Under the pieces are notes generated by a model that was not told the origin of the DNA, searched no databases, and saw only the letters and a list, made by a program, of their open reading frames with translations. Made by a program: the position numbers and the translations under genes. From positions 605,397 to 669,396 of the forward strand of contig CAJNDS010000646.1 in the NCBI GenBank assembly GCA_905221605.1: a stretch of DNA of 64,000 nt. The letters run 5' to 3'. How positions within the stretch are numbered: position 1 is the first letter of the stretch; each line of letters starts with the position of its first letter. This DNA comes from Symbiodinium natans. Taxonomy: Eukaryota > Sar > Dinophyceae > Suessiales > Symbiodiniaceae. Positions 1-12,800 of this stretch are shown piece after piece.

Positions 1-154
1 TTGCTGGGGTTCACGAGTCGACAACCGGCAAGAAGAGAGAATCTCAATGAACAGGCTCAAGGTTTTGCATATGCCTCGGCATGCACTTCCAGTCGGTCCC
101 AGGGTCGCTTCGGCAATGAGACGATGGCCAAGGATGGCAACATCCCTCCCCACG

Positions 155-275
155 TCACTCCACATCACTCCACACTCCACATCACTCCACATCACACCAC
201 ATCACACCACATCACACCACATCACACCACATCACACCACATCACACCACATCACTCCACATCACTCCACATTCT
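155..275. repeat. 10-bp tandem repeat (CACCACATCA-like)
   Basis: A tandem array of a 10-bp unit close to CACCACATCA, with a few CTCCA variants at both ends. It makes histidine/threonine-rich frames on the plus strand that have no other sign of being protein. The preceding 115 bases contain an open stretch that could be the end of an exon but is too short to call. Confidence 0.9.
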
Positions 276-792
276 GGGATGCTATGACCAGACTGGCAGC
301 CTGTGCAGACATGTGTGGACAGTCGACCTCCGGGTTGAGAGATGTTGAGAGGCATAGGGTGTTTTGGATATTTGGGAAGTCCCCAAAAACCGGCGAGTTG
401 GGTCGCACACTGCCAAGACAGGAGAGGAAACGGGCGAATGATTGTAAACCCGAACCCTTCAGGGCCTTCCAGTCTTTCGGTGACTCCGACTTTAGTCGAT
501 GGCAAATGTCACGATGTGTCACTTCGGCGACATTCTTTCATCCATCCTAATCCCTTCTTCTGATCATTAAATTTAGCCCCCGTGCATGTTCAAGATACTT
601 TCGCCGTCCACCGCAGATCTAGTCTGAATAATTGGAAGTCACTCGAGCGCAAATGGGGAGGAAGGTTGGTTTGGGGTTCGTGTTTGGGCTGCATGTCCCA
701 AAGCCGATCTCGCTAATTTTCAGACAATATTCGCCTAATGTGGACTTGGGGTTGTTGTGGACGTTGTGCGAAATTTAGAGTATGCATCGCAG
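276..792. other. no supported gene
   Basis: Short overlapping frames on both strands, none with a recognisable motif or a convincing splice boundary. This is probably intron or upstream sequence of the coiled-coil exons that follow. Confidence 0.5.
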
Positions 793-840
793 CTATGCCT
801 CGCTTCATGCTCGGCGGAGCTCCAGCGTACCGTCAAGGAC
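793..840 (+). CDS. short exon of coiled-coil gene
   Basis: Open segment reading LCLASCSAELQRTVKD. It is preceded by CGCAG and followed by GTGAGTAAGT at 841, the best canonical donor in the first kilobase. Confidence 0.45.
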
Positions 841-3800
841 GTGAGTAAGTGTTAGAACCGTTAGAATGATTGCAGATTAGAAACATCTTGTGAATATTCT
901 TGCATCCTTATCATGCCTTGTCCAATGAAGCTGAATTCAAGTTTGTTAAACTTGTGTCGCAGGATACAGCTTTCCGATGCAGCGACACCCACAACAGTTC
1001 GCACTGGCTCCAGTGGCCTGGTCGACGAATTTTGACTATGCCTTGGGGGGTTGGGGCGCGATGAAGCCCAACCTTTACAAGTAAGGAGGGGCAGCCGCGA
1101 GAGGGGTGTGGGCGGCGAGTGGTAATCAGTGCGGGTGCAGTGGGCGGTGGGGACGGCAGATTCAGTTTTGTGCCGTTCTACAATATTTTACATGTTTTTA
1201 CACCTCAGCTTGGAGCTCAGGAGAGGCAGGCGCAGCTGCGCTAGGACGGCCTGGAGCTGCGGTCGCAGTACCCGTGTCGGAAGCGCCGGAGTGCAAATGC
1301 CTTCGATATCAAAGCCGTTGCGATGCATGGGGAGCTGCATGTTCACCACGGCGTCTTGATGCACTGCGACACGAACTTGTTGCGGTTCGAGCCGATGCAG
1401 AACGCTGGCGAGCACGTCTGCATGCTGCCACAACAGCGAGTTCGCATCTTGCCAGGGAGTTAGCGGAGAGCCGGCAACATCTTTGCACCTTGATGGAGGA
1501 GGAGCGTGGTTTTGCAGAGGTTTCAGGGGAGCATGTCGAGCCTGACCCCAAAGTAGCCGCCGCTACCTCGGCTACATCCGGCACCTTGCACCTGGATGGT
1601 GTTCCCGGTATTCTTGGGCTGCGGAAGGAGACAGAAACCCTTGCTGAAGAGGCTTTCGGGCTTCAGCGGTCGAAGTATGTTCAGCAAATTAGGCGTATTA
1701 GGACTATGTAGGACGACTAGGACACTGTATTGTTGCAAGCGAGGAGCATGTTCCCTTTTAGGTCAGTGAGCTGGCAGAATGCCAGCTCCAGCGCTGCAGA
1801 GACGTTCGGAACCTGCGCCGGCTGATCGGCGTTGCCCGGCTCCGGCAGCATCGGCAGCGGGCGAACGCTGTGCAGAATGCTGCTTTGCAGAGTGCTTTGC
1901 AGGATTTGCGGGGCTTAAGCCGACGATGCGAGGCAAAGAGCACGGAGCTGGATGAGGTGATGGAAAATACGGCTGCACTGCGACATCGCATGGGCTTTCT
2001 GAAAGAAGAGGTTGCCAGTACAAAGGCGGAGGCCGCCATGGCCGCAAGTGTGGTTGGAGAGGCTCCCCTCGAAATTCTGGAGGCTCTGCAGCGGGAACTT
2101 GGAGCCGAGGACGATGCTGCACTGACCATGCACAATCAGCAGCTTCTGAACATGTCTGACGGAAGGTCCACATATCACTAACTTCAAGTGATGTACCTTC
2201 CCCTCGCTTCAAGACCTGCATAGGCTTGATCAGATAAGTCAGACTTAGCACAACCCTCGGAGCATGGCGACATGTCAGTGCTGCTTCTTTCTCTGTTGCA
2301 AAGGTAAGTGTTGAGCACTTGGTTGAAGAACTCAGCACCCGTGTCATCATTTTACGATTCCTTGTCTGTGGCGGACGCCGCGTAGCTCGCCATGACAACT
2401 GCTGGAGTTTTTTCAGCCATGGCACACTCAGCGTACGGTGCCCCGGAAAGAAGGTCCGAGCCGCACCGCTATCAGGCGCTATCAGAGCTCTATTTAGTTT
2501 AACTCTGGCCAGGCCACCCAGAGTGCCCATTCAGCTGCCAGGCTTGGGGCATGGCTATGGCACGTATATGGCCTGGTCATGGCCGATTATTCTCTGAACG
2601 CTTGCCACACCTTGACCTGCAGGCAGAAGTTTCCATCTTCGAAACTCATCCGAAGCCAGACTCTGTCATCCCATCAGACTGATGCTGGCTGGGACAGCAC
2701 CTCGGCAGCGTTGAGAGTGTTGACATGTGTTGACAGTGGCCTCAGCACCTCGAAAATGCCTGTGCGGTGTCGAAAGTACAGGTTTCCTGCGGATTGAAAG
2801 CTCTCGTGCTGACTCTTTCCTCCGGCCTCCGGCCCTCACCGCTTCGGGTCTCTCACCTTGCCCTTCACGGCAGGTGTTCATTTGACATTGGGTTTAACGG
2901 GCCTCGACCCGGCTCCCAAATCAGAACACGTAAAACAACAAAGAGGACTACTCAGCTCCATGACTGGAGCCAAACTGCTCTTTGATCGCTGCAGGATCTC
3001 CGTACGAGAACTTGTTTCGGAATGTTGCAAAGCTTTTGTTTCAGCGTTGCCTCTTCAAATTTCAAGCTTTCATTGGCCCACGTTCCGATGCAACAACAAC
3101 TGGACTTACAAACGTGTAGTTTGGATGGGGCGAGGTCTTGCTGGCGCAGCGAGCGCCGACTGCAAGGAAGGCCGATGCGTAAGGCCCTCGTCGTGCACAG
3201 CAAGTATACAAAAACATACAACAGTAAACAACAGTCTTCAACAGCAGAAAGCAGTACACGGCAGTATGCTGTAGCACACAGTGGCATACAAGAACGTACA
3301 ATACTATACAGTTGTCGAAGTTGTATACAATCGTATACAAGAGAGTATACGAGAGTATACAAGAGGATACAAGAGTATACAAGAGTACACAAAAGTATAC
3401 AAGAGTATACAAGACTATACAAGAGTATGTAAAAGTATACAAGTATAAAATTGTATACAATAGTACCCACAGTATCCAATAGTATACCATAGTATAGCAT
3501 AGAAAGCAATAGCATGCAAGAACAAAAATATACAGTATTGCATGCAATAGTATACCGATGTCAGCAGCGGTAATGGCCCCGACAAGGTCTGCCAGTGATC
3601 GGCTATTGTATGACAGTTTGAGGAGAGAGGTCGGCGACTCACAATATTTCAGGGTCATTGCCCGCATAAGTACATGCCGTGCGGCCATGTTGTATGATGC
3701 GCTGAGAATGTGTCCGCAAGCATGTGCAAGTGCAAGGTAGGTAGAATGAAGAGTGGGAAGCGCAGGAAGGCCTTCCCGCTCATTTCGTCGCATGTGGCCA

Positions 3801-6800
3801 TGTGCTGTCCTTTCAAGCATCATGGGGGAAATGCGTCACTTGCCCCGCTTGCTCCGCTTGCCGTCCATTATTGCTGGTCAATCGTGAATGCCGGAATTGT
3901 GCCCTTGCACAGGCAGAGGAAACGCGGCAAGTGCGAATGTCTCCTGTAGGCGATCTCGGTTCAAAGACCTGACCTGCATCATGCCTTGCAGTGTTGTGAT
4001 GTCGCTGTGGTTGAAGGACCGATGCATGTTGTATTTTGTTGTCTTTGGCATATGATTTTCATTCCAGGCAGGAGACCACGCAGGTTTTCTGGGTCTTCTG
4101 GCACACCAGCGTCACGCCCAGTTGTGCGTCATCTAGCCGTCGCTCAGACCATATCGACTTTGCAGGTCGCGGCGAGACTTTTGGGTGCTGCGTGCTTCGT
4201 GGCGCCTCTCGTTTCTTGGCTGTGCTGGCTACGAAGCAGCAACATGGTGCAGGGGCTGCCTGACTGCACCACCTAGGTGCAAGCAATACCCTATGGTGCC
4301 CAACTTTTTGCCAGCTCGACGATGCTGCGCGAGCTTCTGCTGAAGCCACTGCTGCCTTTGGTCCTGGCAGGGGCCTTAAAAGTAAAGCTCCAACGAAGTT
4401 GCAACTGCAAAGCCAACGTTTCCACGCCCGAGGCATACCACTCGTCCAAATTCGCAAATCTTCTTTGCATAGTGGCGATTTATGGCCTCGTCGCACCTGT
4501 GCTGCACTTGGCACTGTCTCCTCTTCATGCTTTGGAGTTGCATATCTTGGCAGCAACTTGCGCGATCGACAAGGGATGGATGCGTCAGCACATGCCGCAT
4601 GGGAATGCCAGGAGTTGTGATGCAAAAATCACCCGAAGCACACCAGCCAGAAATAAGAGCATGTCCAAAATTAATTGACGGGGGTTTAGCCGTTTTTGTG
4701 AGCTCAACGGCTCGCGCCCTGCATGGTGCCCGCATCCCGCACGCTCCCGTGACGCCCGCCGGCGAAGCTGGCAGTCTCAAAGGCCCAGCTGATTCGACCG
4801 GCCCTTGGAGCATCTGCGCTTCCAGAATCAGTGGGCTTCTGGCCCTTCTGGCGTGGGAGATCATCTGCTCAAAAGATGGAGCCGTCCGATCAGGGCTGCC
4901 GGCGTGGCTGGTCATGATGCGGCCCTGTGGCTCGGGGTGGAGGGAGCCACATCCGTGCGAAACATTGGCAGTTGCTTCAGAAAACACACGAATCCTTTCT
5001 ACCCCCTTTCGCAACATGTACAAGAAAGTATTTTTAAGGATCGTAGATATTGACTTTCACACAGAGACACACACACACACACGCATGTACCCAGATAAGG
5101 ATATAGAGGTATAGCGCATGTTGTATCGGCATGGAACATACCGTTGTTGAACAAAACACTAATCATACTTTTTCGTGCTTAACAGCCTTTAAACTTTTGA
5201 ATATTTCCAAAGCTTTGATGTAGTGTTTTTCATGGGATATAGACATAATTGTCTATGTAGTGTATAGGCACAATAATATTCAGTCACATTACTGTCATAT
5301 ATGTGTGGCATATTGAACCAGTTATATATATATATATATATATATGTGATGCACGAGCTGCCAGAACTGTGTCAACTGAGGCAAGGAACAAGCGCTTGCC
5401 CAAGCTGGAACCTCTTTCTGAGCAAGCTGGCAGATCACCTTGCTGACACGAGGTCGCTTCATCCTTTTACACGTTCTATAGGCCCGTGGCTGTCAGCTCG
5501 TGTGTTGCGTGGAGCATCATCAAACTTGCTAGCCAGCAGGCCAGCAGGCATCAACGCTGATGATGATGCAGTCTCGCTTGCCGGTTTGCTGCTTGTTCCA
5601 AGAGGGTGATGCGGGGTGTGATGGGCAGGAAGTGGTGTGTGGTGTACAGACAAAGCATGGTAGGTGGTTTACATTTTGTCAGATTTGAGATGGTTCGTGC
5701 GCAATATGCGCGATACCCAGTGTCGCCTGGACAAACCGGAAATGCTTACATTGCGCTCTGCTCGGCCGCTGTGGCCGTTAGAAAGTCAGATCTTCAAAGT
5801 AGCTTTCGTCCGTGCTGAGTCAGAGAGATTGTCAATGTGAATGAAGTCCAACAAGTTGGTGGTGTGCGGCCAGCTGACTGGTGACGAGTGACTCAGAACC
5901 AACGACACTGACTTTTGAATATTGCCAGATTCCCGGCCAATTTCCTGCTCCAGTTCATCGGCGCATCGTCGTCCTCTCGGTGTGGAACGGCAAAGGGAGT
6001 CCAGACTCGTTTTGGCAGAACTGCAAATAGAACAAATCAGGACAACTTGCGCACTGGAGTAAGGCCTGGACCGATTGGGAATCTCACAAAGGCTGCCATT
6101 TTCCTGTGACCCCTCTGCGAACTATTGCGAACTGTGATTTGTTGCCGCAGATCACAGACTCTGTTTCCGATCCCAGGTACTTTGCGTATTGTGTGGCATT
6201 GGGTTCTTTGGGATCTCTGCGAGGCTCGGAAGCTGCACTTAACTCATCGGCTGAGCCTCGCATTGAAGTTCTTTGAAGTTCTTTGAAGTGTGTCTTTGTT
6301 GAGGACGAGCAAACCATTTGCCCTTGGTGGGTACCGGTCAGAGTGTCTTCTCTGGATCTGGGGCTTTTCGATCACCACGGCCACCTTCGCAGCTGCCTGA
6401 GCAATCTTGAAGGGACACTTTGTAAGCGACCGCATCACAATGCATCAAATGTCTTCACGTTGCTGGAAAGATGAGTTAGTGGAGTAGTTGGAATGACCGG
6501 AGTGAGTCCAGCGAGTAGAGTGAGCGAGTAAGCGATCGAGAGAGTGAGTGACTGTTGGATTGAATGTCTGCAGTGTGTTGGAAAATGTTAGGACGTTGTT
6601 TATTTCACGAGTGATTGGGTGCCAAAATCCTGAAAACCCTCACACACCCGTACCCGGTGCCCATGGGGTGAAGGGCCGGGGCTTCAAGCGTCTCAAAGCA
6701 TCTTCGAAGCTGTCCCCGGCGGCTGAAGCGAACTGCTGAGCAGTAGTAAAGGCAGTGATAGCTGTCGAGTCGAACAAGCAGACAGCAGATTGGAGTTGCA

Positions 6801-9800
6801 CATCTGCTTGTGAGCAGCCGCATGCTGCGTTGTTAAAGCCGTCAACAAAAACTCATCGACGGCACTTGGTGCGGTGTACGGATGAGGTATGAAGAATGTC
6901 AAATGTGTCAAGAGACTCAATCAAGAGACAGTGGGTGGAGTAGAGAGTGGACACAGGGAATAGTGGGGGACGTGAGATTCGAGAAATGCAACAGAGTCTA
7001 CGGAGGTTTCGGTCCAGCTGATCCAAGTGCTAGGCCCCGAGCCTGGCCCCCAGGCCGTCCACCGTGGCACATGGACATGTGGCAAAGCTTGTGCGGCGCA
7101 TTTTGGCTGATGCGCATGGCGAGCTCAGGGGGTCTTTTGAAGAAATGCAGTCGGAGCCTGAATAATGGAATCAGTGTCGGCAGATGTCAGCTGTGTTAGA
7201 CCGGAAGACTGGACAGGACACGCCTGGCGAACCACGAATGAAGGATTTCATGCCTGGAACACGTAGACCGTGTTCCGTTCAGAATCCGGAAAGTGGCTTC
7301 GCAATGGGCGTCGCCGTGACTTGCGGGGCTGCCTGCATCTTTGCACAGTTGGGTGCTGCGCATTAAGTGCTGAGGGACTGTAGCCGCCGAAGTTGATTGT
7401 ACGTAGCCATGAAAATCTTGATGCAAGCAAAGCACCGCACCCTTTTAAGGCTAGCTGCACCATGTACAGAGAGTTGCAACCTACAAAAGAACTGCTTGCA
7501 CGCTTTTTGTCGCGATGTGGATGTTCCGCAAGAATCTGAGCAGCACCGACGTAATGTAGTGTGAAAGCAGATGCAGGAGCAGCGAACCAAGCTTCAAAGA
7601 ATGTTGGCCACGACGCAGGAGGGAGCGCAGGCAAGCATGGCACAGCCAATGGTATGTCAATCCTCGCCATGATTCGCCATGTGACGTCCTCTGACCTCAT
7701 GCCATGAACTCACAGTGTGAACATGGCAGTCTGCGTTCCGTTGTATGGTTGTTGAAAGTTGTGATTGCCTCGTGGAATTCTCGTGGACTCCAGCACAGGC
7801 TGCCTTGCATCATCAAGTCCAGGATCTCAAGGCTGCCTTGCAAGAGTCAGAGGCGCAGGGATTCAGGGATCTGGTTGTTCTTTTGTATGTCCTTGTATGT
7901 TCTTGTCGGTACCAAGAAGCACAGCTGGTGCCACACCTTGGAATCACTGAGTGGAATCACTTCTTGGAGTCACTTCTTGGCTCACTGTTGCGGTCCCTTC
8001 GCAAGGCCTCAAGCGTGAGAGCTGCTGCTGAAGTGCAGGCAGAGAATGGCAGATGCACATTCCGACAATTTCCAACATGTCCACACATCATCACTCCTCT
8101 GCTCATTCTCTCTCTCTCTCTCTCTCTCTTTCTGGGTCGGGGGACTGTTGGAAGAGCCCCCTATCGTGAAGTCACCAGTCCTCACCCTACTACAAGCATG
8201 ACCAGCCCATCTAGCGCTAGGGAGTGTCAAGTTCTGAGCGGTTTCTGAGGAGTTGCGGCGGAGGTGTTTAGGGGTGCCCGGTCCACGTCACTCTGCACCT
8301 TGGGTCCTTGGGACTTCTTTAGGTGACGCCAGAATGAGAGCCTTGTGGGGAAACGATTGATGGCATCCATGCTCTTGGAAGGGCAGGCAGCATGCAGTGC
8401 CAAATCAGTTCTCGTGATGCTTCGAACTTCAAAAACTCCTTATCTGTTTCGGCTGAGAGGTTGTTGAAGCCGCCACGGTGTTCTCATGTTTTCCGCTTTC
8501 TGCCGCTTCCAGTTTGGTGAAGAGTGTGGGTTGAGGATGTGAGTGAACTCTATTGACACTCGGCGAACATGAACAACTGAACAACCTTGGGAGCCAGGAT
8601 GCGGAAGGCCGAGAGGAGGCACACGTGTCCAAAGTGGAGCGAGCTGATGCCTTACGAATCCTTCGTCGTCGGCACCTCACCGCCTTTACCGCCCTTGTCA
8701 TTCATGCGGAGATGTAAGGAACGACAACGAAACTCGGTCTTGGTCCAGGAGGCGGTTCGGGAAGGTTTTGAGCATTGAGCATTGCATACATTGCATGCGT
8801 ATATATGACATCTATGCGTACCTGTTGCATGCATTGCCGAACCCAAGAGCTGGAAGCCATCCAAAGCCCCTGTAGCTTGTTGCCTTGAATCCATCACTGA
8901 TCAATCACATTGGAGTCGGAGTCCAAGTACTAGACTGCGACTCTTGCGTTGAATGACTCCTCTTGACCTGACACTGCTAAACTCTGAACCGTGCAGATGA
9001 AGGCGAACGGCATCGAGGTTGTCAGTTTCAAGGTTGCTCACTGGGTTTAAATTGTAGTGGAGATTTTGGCATGTGATGGTGGAAGAACCGTTATGAAGAT
9101 CGACTCCGTCTTTCTGAAGCCAATCCTGAGTCGACTTAACGTGAATTTATATGTGTTGAACCACAACTCGACGTAGAACCATGCTCTAAGTAAAGACATC
9201 AGAACACAACACATAAATTGACATTGACATGTACTTCGATGCCTTGAGCGAGGCTCGGCAGCTCGTCGCTGCTCACAAGCTGCTCGAGGCCGAACCGAAG
9301 GGATGCTACTCACATGTCCAATGCAATCACAGTTCCACAGTCCTGAAAGAGTCAAGGACGAGTCAAAGAGCATGCTATGGCTATGATGTGTTGAAAGTTC
9401 GCGCTATCACGTGCCCTGTGTACCGCCTTGAGTTATGCATGCCTTGTTCTGTCAGAACGGAGCTGGCGACGACTAGCTTTCCGTGGGGTCATGGATCCAT
9501 GAGCAGAGTACTTTGTTTGAGGTAGATCGGGTCAGCGATGATCGGCGCGATCATGTGTCTGTACTCGAAGTGAAGCTGCGTACAAGTAACTTTTGATAGC
9601 TAGGTAGATGGCAATCTTGGAAACTGGGCATCTGATGAACGTGATTGACCGCACAGACTTTGTGTCAGCCGAGAGATACGCTTGGGCAATCCTCGTGTTT
9701 GCAAGTCCAACATTTGGAGAATGTGGCAGTGAAGATTTCCACACGGATGCGAAAAGTAGCAAACATCAGCAACATGTGCTGAAACGTTTGAAGGGAGTTA

Positions 9801-12800
9801 TATGCCAAAGCAAAGGAAATCTTTCGGAAATCCCCCCTTGAGTTGCGACGGCAGCTGATACACGCCCGGATGAACAAAGTGAAACACCGAACTGCCCAGA
9901 CCGATACCTTGGCTCAGGCTGACGAGCCCCAGCGTTCAGGGGCGAAACATGTCTCATAGCGAATCTTTCCATTTCATCAGAAAAGTGTGCTTCGTTGCTG
10001 CCGGTCTTGATCTCTTCATTTCACGAGTGATCCAAGGAGCTGTCGTAAAGTTCGAAACAGACTTGCTTGCTCGTCAAAGCAGCAGCAACAAGTGCTCCAG
10101 GGGACATCGGTTGCCCGACCTTGTTCTCATACTTCACCTTCATTGTTTCCCAACAATTACAGTCTTGTTTGCAGGTGCTCGGTTTCGACTTGAAGTCCAA
10201 AAATTGTGTGTGCAAAACAGTCGATCGAGTAACGCCTGGCAAGGCAAACGGGCTGAAAGGTCCAGTCGTCGAAAGTTTTACACCTCGCAGGCCGACCGGT
10301 GCTTGCGAAGTCGCCATTTTCTCTTATAGAAGCCGACTCCATAGTCTTAGGAGCTTTCAGCTGCGCTTCTGTGCAACTAGAAGTTGTTACAAGCTAAAAT
10401 CTGCACAAACTACTCTCAAGTAATTGTGCGACCTCAGCCTACCTCAACTTTTCACAGTCCCTGCCCAAAGTTCGTTCAGATCGCTTTGGCTGTCTGTTTA
10501 TGTCGGTGGGCAAAGGGGTAAACGTGCCCGCAGCAACATTGCGGTTCATCCTGCATAGTGCGGAGCGCTGTCAGGCTGAACTGGAGCAGCAATGTGACAC
10601 GACTCATGCATGGCAACTCTGCGTCGCAGAGTTGGCCATGCAACAAAAGGCCCAATGAAGAGTTGTACTGCGTCGGGAAGTTTGCGCTGACCAGACTCAT
10701 GCGTTTTTGGAGTGTCGTCCATAGCACTTTTACTCACAGGTGCCAGCATCTTTCTCGTGATCCAAAGGAGCACCACATGAAGGCTGCACTTTCGCGAGCA
10801 AGTCCTCTACACATTTCTACACTCAGCATGATTGCTTCTCGACGCTTGCTTCTCGTTTATGCCGAGCCGGCCTGAGGCGAGCAATTCTCGGCAAGTGTGC
10901 GGAAAGGCTGACAAGTCCTTGCGAGGAGTAGCTGCACGCGGTAGCGCCATGGGTCTGCAGTCCCTGCAGTCCATGTCATTTCCCCCCTTGACGATGACAT
11001 ACGATGCCTCAACTTGGCGGAGATGTGTGCATTCCGCGGGCATCCTGTACATGGAACACGGCCCCGAAATTCAAGGTCACATGATGTTGACATGCTCTAC
11101 GTCGGAATGTGTCCAGCCTCAACATGAGGTTCCGGATGTCGTTCTGACATTGGGGGAGAGCTGTAGGCGCTGTGCGCGCTTGCAGTCGACGCGGAAACTG
11201 CGCTTGTTCCAAAGATGCAGCAAGCTTTAAAAGCTGAGCCTGGATTTATGGCCGGAAAGCTTGATGGCGTCTAACTACATCTGCTTTGCACAGGCTGCAG
11301 ACGTCAATGTGCATGTGTTGACGTTGTCCTGGTCTTTGCATGGCTTGTGCTCAGCGCGCCCATAGTGCTCTGCTGCAAGATGGCTCTTGTGCAAGCGGGG
11401 TGGGGCCCTTCCCTCCCCGATGGGTTGCTTTCTTGCAGCCCCTAGCAGGCCGCATGGTAGAGCAGTTGTCTTCAAATTTGAGTTTGCACGGAGACTTGAT
11501 CCACAGGCTTGACAGCGATCCTGATGGCTCGTGCAGTTACCAGGCCGTCGCAAGAACTTGCGAAGTCAAAGTGCCGAAGCGCATTGCAGATCTCTACTAG
11601 ATAGTGCCGAGCTGCTCAGTGCTCTCTTTTTTCCTTTCTTTGCAGAGGGGTGCTCTCCGAGAGTTCTCTTTTAACTTTGGAGGCCTCTCTGCCCCTCTTT
11701 TTCTGTCTCTTTCACACCCGGTCACACCCACGCACACACTCTGTCTCCGTCTCCGTCTCCCGCTTTCTGCAGGTCGGTGGGCGGTACAAAGTTGCACGGC
11801 CGCTGGAAGTGTGGAGCAACGAGCCAAAAGCTTAAGAATGAGTATTTCATTCATTTCATTCAGATGTCAAGCAAAAGGCTTTCTATGGTCTTGTTTCATG
11901 TGCTTCTCTGTGCAAACAAAGTCATCCGCAAGGAGTTTGGATGGTACCCGCTTGGAGTCCTTGGTTCCGAAGAAGGCAGCCGTGCAAAGTGTGAATATCA
12001 CCCAGACTGCGAGCGGCACGTGAAGGACACGGTCCTAGTCATTCAACTCTCCAGAGAAGGCAAGGCACCCGCAATTCACGCTCTTGTTCGAAAAAGCTGT
12101 TCTGGCTAGATGTGACGAATGCTTAGGTTCACGCGCCCTGGTCATTCCTCAGCCTGCTGAACATCACGCTGCAGGATTTATCTCCTTGGAGGCGTGCGCT
12201 GAGTCGGTGTTCTTAGGGGCGCCATCAGGGCCAACACGGGCCAATGGCAGTGGTGCCAGGATGCACAGCGCGGCAGCCGAGTGCAGCCAGCATTGGATTC
12301 CTTCGCGTTGCCAGGCACCGGAGTGTTTCGCAAGCGATTATGAGAGATTAGTACTTTGAAGTAAATTTGACGTGTCTTTCAGTGATGTGAAACTTGAGCT
12401 AACTAGCAAGCAGGATCTTGGGATCTTCGTGCGCGTTACACGGTCCGCAACCCCGCGACTCTTCGAGAAGGCAAGGGCGAACGCATGCGAACGCCATGCC
12501 GTAATTGCCCTGCCTTGCTAAGTAAACTCTAAGCATGTTACAGCTATTGCTTGCTATGCCGCCAATGCGCTTTGCTTTGCCACACTCCGACTATCTACGG
12601 CGCAGGTCCTGAGATTGGCAGTGGATGGGTCGGTGAGTTGAAAGTCGGTGCTGAGGCACTGCTCTCAGGCACCTTGCAAATCTCAAAAGACTTCATTGAT
12701 GCGGGTAGCGGGCGAGTCTTTTGTTGGATGTTACAAGATGTTACAACGATACAAGATGTTACAAGGTCCTGCTCCTTGACTTTGGAGTCATCGCCGGGAC

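Noticed and set aside
2952-3823. Minus-strand hydrophobic frames of up to 253 codons resembling a membrane protein
   Set aside because: The repeated Tyr/Leu/Val/Cys pattern is the AGTATACAAG minisatellite read in frame.
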